From Cephalotus follicularis (lineage: Eukaryota > Streptophyta > Magnoliopsida > Oxalidales > Cephalotaceae): a DNA stretch of 64,000 bases. The DNA lies in the NCBI GenBank assembly GCA_001972305.1, contig BDDD01002039.1:248001-312000 (forward strand), in the 5' to 3' direction. Shown here piece after piece: positions 23,951 through 33,000 of the stretch; the first letter of the stretch is position 1, and each line of letters opens with the position of its first letter. Below the pieces are notes generated by a model. That model did not search any database and was not told the origin of the DNA. It was given only the letters and a program-made list of their open reading frames with translations. Made by a program: the position numbers and the translations under genes.

Positions 23951-24044
23951 ATGCCCGAGAAGTTCTCTACAAGTAATTGAGTATTATTCAGGGTCTGTCA
24001 AAGAAAAACAAGTGTTAGAAGAGAAGCAAAAACTGGACTAAAAA
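23951..24044 (-). pseudogene. Tat A antisense ORF, middle exon fragment and intron end
   Basis: On the - strand a pyrimidine-rich stretch ending TTTTTCTTTGACAG looks like a 3' splice site. It is followed by about 44 bases (ACCCTGAATAATACTC onwards) running to the Athila insertion, where the coiled-coil part resumes at 10343. The intron it would end begins at the GTAAGT at 26451. Both insertions lie between. The splice reading is inferred. Confidence 0.5.
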
Positions 24045-26424
24045 TGTAACACCCAAAGCCCCCATGGCGGACACGTGACATTACTCTCAATCCAAAACAC
24101 AATACAATGGTCGGGACTAACAATATAAAAATGCGGAAAAACTTAAAACTTTGCAATACATATCATTTGCGGAAGATACAATACAAATCCTTTACAACAC
24201 CAGTCTTTTACAATACATTATCAATCCTTCAATACAGTATTTCAATGCAATACATTTCCATCTTTTCACTACAATATCTCAACCAGCTTTGCGATACCCA
24301 AGCAGTCATGCAATCAGAACGAGTCCTCAATCCTTCTGTCCGTTGCTATCAGCTGCCCTACCTATGCCACACACAAGGTACAACACAGCCCCACCCCGAA
24401 GGATGGGGTTAGCCACACTGGCTAAGGAGAAACCTCATGCAGCATGTATGCATGTACAATGTGCAATATCAGTGACAATCTATACAATATCAATGTGCGG
24501 TGTACAATATCAATGCATGACATGGCATATGCATATGTACAATTGGCGATCAGACTACCCGTATGACAGTGGCCCATAACAGAGCATACGGATATGATCC
24601 ATAATAATCAATCAATGGCAGACACTCAATGGTGGTGTATGTAACACCCAATCAATCAATCAATCAATATCCTATAGATCATACGACCGGTGTCAATACA
24701 ATGTCAATCAGTTAGCAGTGATCAATCCCATGGAAGGTAGTCCTTCGAAAAGGGTGGGAGATCTATCTACGGTTTTCAGACTGATCAGGTCTGGAACGCA
24801 TAGATCTTCCAGGCTATGGCTGGGCCAATACAATCTCGATGAGCTACAGCTGAGGGAGCTACTGATGCCATTAGGGAGCTACGGCCCTCAGCGAGCGTCA
24901 ATCAATCGTGCTCGTCAGCACATGCTCGTCAGCAAGACAATACAATAAAAGAAACAATCGACGGAATAGGTGGACAAAGTCAACCTAACATGCCGACGTA
25001 AACCACAAGGTCTCTCTGTATCATTACAACGTCGAAGCAAAGTCAATAAGTGGTGGTGCCTAATGGAGGGATGGGAACGTGCGTCCATTTTACCGACTTA
25101 GACTCACAACAACACCTATGACCCAAACAATCAATTAATCAATCAATCAGTAGCCGCTAGGCGGTGACAATCGAATCGACGGAATAGGAATGAACATCTA
25201 TTTGGTCAATGAGAGTCACTGAGTCGTTGCCTATGGCCCAAGCTGTCACTTTATCAATCTATCAATTCGATCTTTGAAAACCATTGAAAATTGTGTTTTA
25301 AACGCCTGAATACTTCAAGTGAGGTTCCGGTCAAGCGGCAATGTGAAAAGGGTTGAAAAGCCAGCTTTAACAGTTAAAAATTCCACTCAGCCCGAAAGGC
25401 GTCGATGTCCTTAACAAAAGACGTCGATGCGTATCAAGGCACGCTTTTGAAAACGGTAGAAAGACGTCGATGTCTTTCAAAGACATCGATGTCTTTCTCA
25501 ATTTGCCTGAAGACGTCGATGTCCTTGGACAAAGACGTCGACGCGTTTCAATGAAAATGACCTGGGAATGCGCATCGATGTCTCGCGTCGATGCCTTCTC
25601 TGGGGAAATGCATCTCAAGAAAAAGACGTCGACGCCTTTGAAAGACGTCGATGTCTTTGCTGCGAAAACAAGGAGGCTGCATCCCAAAGCGAAAGACATC
25701 GATGTCAATGGGCAAAGGGATCGACGTCTTTGCTGGGAATGGCCGATTTTTCTGCAGAAAACCAGCAATTTTCAAGCCAAAATCCAATCAAATCCATTCT
25801 TTAAGAAACCAAGGGTTAAAAATCAGTCTTTAAGGTTAGTAAAACTAGTTACAACCTTCAATTTAACATTTCAATCTTTCTATTAACAATTAGGTCAAGG
25901 ATTTACAAAAACCCTAAAACCCCAATTTCACTCAATACATTCTATTCAATCATTCAATCTCTCAATCAATCATCCAATTCAGTCAATCAATCAATAAAGC
26001 AATATGCAATTCAGTAAAGAAGTCCTACATTTCACTGAAGCTTCAAAAAATTGAGCTTCCAATCACTCAATCGACTGCCATGTCCTCAATCCGCAAGAAG
26101 GAGACTTGTAATATCTACTTGTCGATGAAGCAGCAAAAACCAGAGCTGCTATAGAGGAGGAGGCTGCTGGCTGGGAGAGAGAGAGAGGAGAAGGATAGAG
26201 AGAGGAGGAAAAATGAGAGAATGAGAGTGAGAATTGATTTTTATAGTCAATTCGACCAACTCTCCGAAACTCAGCCCAAAATCCCGACTATACATGCATA
26301 AAACCAATACAATCTCAAAAGGTATAAGAATACCTCAATTCAATACAATACAATACGGTCCGATACGGTACAATACGGTACGATGTATGCATGAACAGTA
26401 CAAAAGGGAATTCGGGTCATCACA
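24045..26424 (-). mobile_element. Solo LTR S2 of a gypsy-like element (2380 bp)
   Basis: It begins TGTAACACCC and ends GGGTCATCACA on the + strand, flanked by AAAAA at 24040-24044 and 26425-26429 (low complexity, so weak as a target duplication). It has no internal coding region. Contents: repeated CAATCAAT runs (24650-24680 and others), a cluster of GACRTCGAYG motifs at 25398-25735, a GA-rich tract at 26180-26225, and CAATACGGTAC repeats near 26345-26380. The minus orientation is suggested by TGTGATGACCCG at that end. Confidence 0.75.
25398..25735. repeat. Cluster of TCGA-centred motifs in solo LTR S2
   Basis: At least ten copies of AAGACRTCGAYG-type sequence, including GACGTCGATGTC and GACATCGATGTC, lie in about 340 bp. 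The same core recurs in the Athila H LTRs. Confidence 0.8.
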
Positions 26425-26451
26425 AAAAAAGAGATAGATGAAATCACTTAC

Positions 26452-27962
26452 CGTTATGTTGCTCCGAAGGCATTGGTTTACTAACTCCTCATTGGTCCAT
26501 TCCTTCCTCGCCTGCATCTCGATAGAGAAGAAAACCAGCTGGCTAACCGTGTGAGGAACCCCCTGAACACTCAGGCTCAACCTAGAACCGTCCATGGCCT
26601 CCAGCTCATTGATCACGCTCTCAGCCTTCCGAAGGGTAGGTAGCTGAATAGGATCACAAGAACCCGCGCCAAGGGTAGTTAAATCCTCGGCTCCTTTCCC
26701 CCTTTTGCTTTTTTTGCTCGGAGGGATAGGGAGAGCACTAGGGGAGCGATCGGTAACTGATCGTTTGCCTATGTGAGACTTCGTCTTGGCGACAGCAGCA
26801 ATGACAGGCCCTTTCTCGGCCAGTGTGGTTTTTCCCTTCTCCTTAGATCCCTTTTTGGGCTCCAGAGCTTTCTCTCTTTGCTTCGATCCCTCAGAAGAAG
26901 CCAGCTGTTGTTTCTTCTCGGAAACCTTCAGGATGTTGGTCACGCTACGTCGAGAAGCCATGGCTGCAAGAAGTCATAGAGATCAAAATCAAAAGCACAC
27001 CAAAGAACTATAAAAGAACAAATGAAATGCTGAAGTTAAAAGTGGAGGAGACGAAAACTTTATACAGCTTTCATCCTCGGCCGTAGGCCTAGCCTCGGGC
27101 TCTCCTTGGGCGTTTTCCTCCCTCTCCCTTTCTCCCCCAACGGGAGCCTCTTCCTCATACTCCAAGCTGAAGCGATGGCCTGGAGACATGCTCAAACCAA
27201 CTCGTTGAAGGCGGTCCTCCAGACAGTGTGGTTCGCTTCCTCGGGCTTCAGAGCGGAGAGCATCGCCAGGTCAGCCTTCTCGGCAATGATCAGTTTAGAC
27301 TTTTTGTTGAGATGTGGCACGTCCAGTGAATCTGACCACGGACATGGAGTGAAATCCGTGAGGTTCTTAATGAGAAAATGTCTTCCTCTCCAACCCTTGA
27401 TGGATTTGGTGGGGTCCACCAGAAGCTTCTTGGGCAACCCAGGACGCGACTTGAAGTAATATCCACGCTTGCCGGGGGAGGCAGTCAAAACATGGAACTC
27501 TTTGAAGAGTCCGACTGTAGCATTCACCTCAGATTCCAGGCATTTCACCAGAAACCCCACAATAAAAGCCCAAGATTGAGGATGGAGCAATGCGGGGTGG
27601 ATTTTGAAATGCTCTAAGACCTCGATGGCAAAGGGCGAAATTGGGATCCTCAAACCATGCTCTAGAGCGTCCTGGAATACCGGAAATTGCCCCAACCTCG
27701 CCTCGGTCACATCTCTAGGATCACTGGGAATGTTGAGTAAAAGACCATTCGGAAAGGCGGATTTGTTGGCCAACCCGTTTACTTTCTCTCGGTTGAACCT
27801 GCTCCTTTTGAAGTCGGTCCTAAACACTTGGACCGCTGCACCAGTTGAAGAGGTTCCGGGAGCCCCCACAATGACGACGTCTATCTCCACATCAGCGTCA
27901 AGAGGTCGATCGGCAACGGACTCCCTGTCTGCCGGATGACTCACTACGCTCGTGTCGGTATC
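26452..27962 (-). pseudogene. Tat A antisense ORF, N-terminal exons (plant gypsy-associated domain)
   Basis: Exon 27962-27066 encodes a globular domain with LANKSAFPNGLLLNIPSDPR, LEHGLRIPISPFAIEVLEHF, HPALLHPQSWAFIVGFLVKC and TVGLFKEFHVLTASPGKRGY. This resembles the putative gypsy-type transposon domain (Pfam PF04195) found in antisense frames of plant Tat elements. A stop after FNELV and a shift precede SPGHRFSLEYEEEAPVGG. A GT-AG intron at 27065-26964 (102 bp) joins DES to MASRRSVTNILKV in phase. Exon 26963-26452 is Lys/Ser-rich and ends at a GTAAGT donor. A TAG at 27963-27965 and CT-rich sequence upstream suggest a further 5' exon. Biochemical function is unknown. Confidence 0.75.
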
Positions 27963-28002
27963 CTATCGGGAGGTTTGTTTGGTTCTAGCTATGGAAAAGC
28001 CT

Positions 28003-28027
28003 CGGAGAGAGAGAGAGAGAGAGAGAG
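28003..28027. repeat. (GA)n microsatellite
   Basis: An uninterrupted GAGAGA run follows CCTCGGA. On the antisense strand it forms a CT-rich tract upstream of the 27962 exon and could be part of an intron 3' end. Confidence 0.85.
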
Positions 28028-28029
28028 AA

Positions 28030-28524
28030 GGTGACAAACCCAGAAAAACCCTAAGACCTTTCAAAAAATTCCTCAAAAAAGAAAATGTTAATATATAGAA
28101 CAAGAAGTGAGCCTCACCAGTGATGTTTGATATGAAGTCTTGAAAGGAAATTGTTTGGAAGTCTGGGGGTGTTTGAAAGGTGGAAGGAGTAAAAGCACCA
28201 AAGATTCAAGAAAGTGAGAAGAAACTTCTCTAAGAAGAAGAAGCCTATATAAAGGGCTAGGGTTAATCTGCAAACCGTTGGATCTCGGCGAAGTTGAACG
28301 GTTGGGATTGACCAGTCAAATCAAGAGTTATAAGTGAAGTGGAAACGCGCGGAAGATGACAAGGCATGTGTTATGGATGTCTGCTCTCCGCTTTAAAAGT
28401 CAGTGACGGAAGTGGGCTAAATAATAAAGGCCCAATACCTAAAATAAGCTCAAACAGTTACAAATAAGCCTTGTTCAAAACCAAGCAACAAACGGTCTCT
28501 ATCTTCTGCCAGGCCCAGAAAATG
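28030..28524 (-). other. Tat A region upstream of the antisense ORF
   Basis: About 500 bp between the antisense frame and the purine tract. It would hold the 5' leader or first exon and promoter of the antisense transcript. A short - strand frame at 28273-28088 is not supported by other evidence. TATATAAAG occurs at about 28250 on the + strand, with no clear transcript to assign it to. Confidence 0.45.
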
Positions 28525-28541
28525 AAGACTAGGGGGGCATA
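28525..28541 (+). promoter_or_regulatory. Polypurine tract of Tat A
   Basis: The run GAAGACTAGGGGGGCATA ends just before the TGATACAG start of the 3' LTR, as expected for plus-strand priming. Confidence 0.8.
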
Positions 28542-29053
28542 TGATACAGAAAAAAAACTTTTTTAAATTGTATTGCTACGTGTCATCGGGAAAACAAGTC
28601 AGGTGCTATCCAGAGTTACAGACACATGACTGAGCGCTCTAAATTTGGAAGGATAACGTCCAATAACGGCAAGGTGCCAAATCAGGTGGAGATTCAGGGA
28701 AATGGCTCGAGATCCTCGGCATTTCCTTAGGGGATCACATATCACTTCCGAAAAACAAGCAAGACAGTTACAATCAGTCTACTATAAATACGAGAATCAA
28801 AAACATATTTCAGGTCCGTAATTTCTATACACTAAATCACCATGTGATTGCATTCTTCTTTGTCTTGTCTAACTTAAGCATCGGACTGGCCCCGAGAGTA
28901 AACCCTCCTGGTTCTACGATCAGTTTGTTCATTTGTGTAGGGAATACAGTCACACCACCGTTCAAACTACCTTCCCGGAACATTTGCAGCGCTTCCTTCA
29001 ACAAATCAAACTCTTCCACGTAAGAAACAGTTTAAAAAATGATTTTTGTATCA
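28542..29053 (+). repeat. Tat A 3' LTR (512 bp)
   Basis: It begins TGATACAG and ends TTTTGTATCA, so TGATAC and GTATCA form terminal inverted repeats. It is homologous along its length to the Tat B 5' LTR (55847-56719), including AAATCAGGTGGAGAT and CCTCGGCATTTCCTTAGGGG, but lacks about 360 bp present there. A TATA-like CTATAAATACGAG lies near 28781. GTACG follows at 29054-29058. Confidence 0.9.
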
Positions 29054-29509
29054 GTACGCCCTAACAATTTAGTCATGATCACATTTCAATCGATTAAATT
29101 TTGGCAAAAAAAAAAAAAAAACTCAAGGTTTGGGATACTTAAAATAGAATTGTTGTTAACATGGGTGATTGTGGAACAAATCGAGAACTGGGAGAAGAGA
29201 GGACAGAGACAGATGGGTAGCATTGTTGACGTGGACAACAGTAGGGAAGAGGAGCTGCACAGGAACGAGGTGCCTCGCCAAAGATTAATTACGTGGTAGA
29301 TAATGTTGAGAGATGGGCAAGAGATGATATTAAAGGGAGGGTTATGTTCTAAATTGGCTGTTATAGTGTATATATTCCTTTTTAGACTATACAACAGTTT
29401 TTAAAAACGCTGGAAGTAAAGATCCGACCCGAACAAAACAAGATAAGGTAAGAAGAAAAAAGAATGAAAGCGGAGGGCGTGAGTGGGGAATAGAAAGACG
29501 TAGGTAGAA
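29054..29509 (+). promoter_or_regulatory. Host gene upstream region, shortened by the Tat A LTR
   Basis: Only 456 bp separate the end of the Tat A LTR from the host start codon. The stretch has a poly(A) run (29106-29120) and an AT-rich GTGTATATATTCC near 29367, which could act as a TATA box with a leader of about 100 bases. GTACG at its left end is the presumed Tat A target duplication. Promoter elements are inferred only. Confidence 0.5.
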
Positions 29510-30022
29510 ATGAAGACTTTTGTGTGCGGCAGTTCGTTACAAATCCCTTGCTTAATCTCACAGTGGAATAATAATCCCAAAACACGGGTCAATTATATTT
29601 TTACAAATAACAAAGAAGAGAATTATAATAAAATAGAAAATAAGGCAGAGATTGAAGTAGAAGAAATAAGGGTGTGCACACACAGAAGTTGTCGCAAACA
29701 GGGATCAACAGCAACTCTAGAAACCCTTACAGGCCTGGCTCCACCAAATGTCTCGGTCAAGTCATGTGCCTGCCTGGGCCGCTGCGGTTCTGGTCCCAAC
29801 CTCGCTCTTCTTCCCGCCTCCGTCATCCTCAGCCACTGTGGCACCCCGGCAAGAGCGGCTCAGGTGACGCTCCAATATCTTTTACGCTCTACAAATACTA
29901 TCCATATTGAATCAGAATCAGCCTTCTTAACCAAGTGTTTGGACTCGCTTGCTTTGAGGAAGAGAGCCGAATTGGAGATCCAGCATTCCGATTTCTACCA
30001 GGCTGAGCTTTTGCTGTCACAG
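29510..30022 (+). CDS. Host gene exon 1 (ferredoxin-like domain)
   Basis: It encodes 171 residues, from MKTFVCGSS through the cysteine motifs [12 protein letters not shown] and [12 protein letters not shown] to AELLLSQ. The donor GTACAATT follows. The ATG is the first in frame and lies in an A-rich context. Confidence 0.88.
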
Positions 30023-33000
30023 GTACAATTACCGAATGAATCTACTTGCTAGGAATCGAGGGACTAAAGCACTAACACTCCTATATTAATCAACAACCCC
30101 TTTATGCTACCACAAGAACCCTTCCCCTACCTCCTGTATCGGAATCTGCCGATCCAATCTCCCGGCTGAGCTGTATCCCACATACAGCATGATTATGTGA
30201 AACGCCATACGCTGATTTGATTTTATTATTTTTTCTTCTTTTGATGCTGCAGGCTTTGGACTTATATCCATTCGGTGGTATTCATATCATATATAAACAC
30301 AGGTTTTTTATTTTTCATTATCCTACGCACAATATTATCACATCCACTCAAATGAGGTGTGCTGACGTTCTTGAGATGATTTCTCGCCTTTTCAGGTCTT
30401 GTGCGAGATTGGCCTTGGGGAATTATAATGGGGCTCTTGAAGATGCCAATGAAGCCTTAACACTATCTCCTCAGTATACTGAGGTGAGCCAAAATTCCTA
30501 GTTCTTATTAGATGGTAACTATGTTGGAGATGCCGGATTATATATTTCAAGTACCTACTGATTTTGTGCATTCTAAAATTTTTAATTTTACTAAAGTCAT
30601 CACAAGTTCTCTTCTATTACCCATCTTTTAAACACTACCAAGTATTAGCTGCCAGAATTCAATGTGCTGAAACCTGCTCTGTCAGCCGACTAAAATGACC
30701 TTTCAGTCATTTAACACGCTTCATGGAAATTTTCATTAGTGAATTAGGATTTCCATTCGAGAGTGGAATTTACTGTGCTAAAGGTATTAGATGCTAGGCG
30801 AGGATACAGACGACATGGTTTTATGAGTGGTTGATTCTGAATGCTGCTTTAGTGTATAGAAAATGTTATGTTTTGAATAATTTGTCTTGTCAATTCATGA
30901 TAGAGGAGTAGCCAAATTAACAGTTCCCAAACAAATGAAGAAAAGCAGGGTTCGCTTTCTTGGAAGGTGACATCCATGTAATAAACAGTTTCCAAGAAGG
31001 AGGATGATTACATTTGTAACCTTTCTGTGAAGTAGAGTAGCCAAGGAAAAAACAACGAAAGGCTCAATGATCAACTTTGTTGCCTGAGGGATGAGAGTTA
31101 TGGGCAAAGCACACACACTCAAAGACATTGGGGGGAAGATAAGAAGTGAATGAAGGATCTAGTAGAAGAGAAGCACGAGTCTTGAAACTAAGCGTGCTTC
31201 TGGTACTTCTGTTGATGATATAGGCAGAAGTGAGAACAACATCTACCCCATACATTTTGGGAACACTCATTGTGAAAAAATATGTTTGTTTTTTCTTTCT
31301 AGGATATAAATTTTTTGAGGAGTACAAACACAAGAGGTTTGAGGAAGAATCCCCCATGCTCATCAAGATAGGGGCAAAAATTACCATCAATATACTCAGT
31401 TCCATTATCACTACTAAGAATTTGAATGCGAGCGTGAAAATTGAGTACGTATCATTGCATGATTAGACTTCAAATAATCAAAAGCCTCATTATTTGTGCA
31501 AAGAAGATAAACACAAGTGAAGCGAGTGTAATTATCAACAAAAGAAATAAAGTATCTATACTATCACAAGAAATAGTCCTAGAAAGACTCCACAAATCAT
31601 AATGTATAATAGAAACAAACATAATACTTTTATTCAAACTTGAAGAATAATGAGAGTGTGCATGTTTTTCAAGTTCGCAGAAATCACAAGCAAATTGCTC
31701 TTTAGTACACTCTTTTGTCAAATCATGAAATAAAACAGATAAAACCCTACAAGAGAGATGACCTAGACGTTTGTGTCATTGAAGCAAAGAAGGAAGGTTA
31801 GACCAGATCTGACGTAAAAAAAAACAGGAAATAGATAAAAGATAACAACTGATTTGAAGGGAGAACGATTTTGTGTTTTGAAAGTAGAACTCAGTTCTGA
31901 TTTTATTCTCAATAATAATAATAATCCATCATAAAACTCATAAAGGGCTATTTATACTAAAACATCAGAAAACCCTAGTAGCACAACCCCTTTAAGTTTA
32001 TTAAAAAGTCACATGCTAATCACATGACCCTTCTAAAAAAAAATACTTAAGACTCACAACCGGAACTTAATAAAACTGTCTGGGCTAACAAAACAGGACT
32101 AAATAAAATATTAGAAAGCCTGCTGTGCCTTAGAATTCTTCTTGGATGCTCCTGCATCAATCCTTCCGGATGGGGAAAAACTTGGCACAGCAAAAACTTT
32201 GACAACTTCATCATATATCTTAGGATCAATCTTCTTTAACTCCTCTTCAGCAATCCAAGTACTCTCACTAGATGGTTTGCCCAACCATTTCACTAAAAAT
32301 CTCCTGTACTGGTTACCACGCCTGGAATTCACTTCTTTGACATCTAAAACATCTTCAACAACCTCTCGCTTCTCCTTTGGAAGGTGATCAACTTGTTTCT
32401 CCACTGCTGTTACCTCTCCATCGAAACCTTCAAACGAAGGCAAATCAGGGACATTGAAAACTGGACTGATGTTCAAATTTGGTGGCAACTCTATCACATA
32501 AGCATTGGAACTAATCTTCTTCAATACCTTACATGGACCAAACTTCTTGGACTGAAGTTTGTGATAAGTCCCTTTGGGATGTCTCTCACGTCTCAAATGC
32601 ACCAACACCATGTCCCCTTCTTTGAATTCCTTAACTCGCCTATGTCGGTTTGCCGTTGCTGCATAAGCTTCATTATTAACCTTTAAGGCATTCCTAACCT
32701 CCTCATGAACCCTTCGAATATGATCTGCAAAAGCCTCCCCGTCATCACTTACCCGAGCTTCTTGAGGTAATGGAACTAAATCAAAAACATCCTGAGGTTT
32801 CAGCCCATATGCTGCTTCAAAATGTGTCTTCTTTATGGTTCTATTCACATAATTGTTATATGCAAACTCAGCCCATGGAATGATTGAATCCCAGGTTTTC
32901 ACATGATTTCCTACTAGGCACCGTAACATATTACCCAAACTGCGGTTAACTGATTTAGTTTGCCCATCTGTTTGGGGGTGACAAGTGCTCGAGTAGTTCA

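Larger units (their letters stand above)
1..29053 (+). mobile_element. Tat-lineage Ty3/gypsy retrotransposon A (5' truncated by window, split by nested insertions)
   Basis: The element's own sequence is 1-1476, 9080-10348, 23951-24044 and 26425-29053, about 5.5 kb; the rest is later insertions. The pieces belong together because 1-1476 plus 9085-10340 align in order with 61100-64000 of the complete relative Tat B, and because the antisense frame continues across the insertions. It holds the integrase end, a long 3' region with an antisense reading frame, a purine tract and the 3' LTR ending at 29053. The 5' LTR, gag, protease and RT lie left of the window. The 3' LTR is followed by GTACG, the likely target duplication; its partner is outside the window. 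Confidence 0.88.

Noticed and set aside
23536..25886. Frames with repeated KDIDVF/RRRCL patterns
   Set aside because: They are translations of the GACATCGATG motif clusters in LTRs; several frames on both strands are open for the same reason.
31810..31814. A 5-bp target duplication for chromovirus D
   Set aside because: Flanks CAGATC and ATCTTG around the LTR ends do not give a clean 5-bp match; only GATC-type overlap is possible, so none was called.
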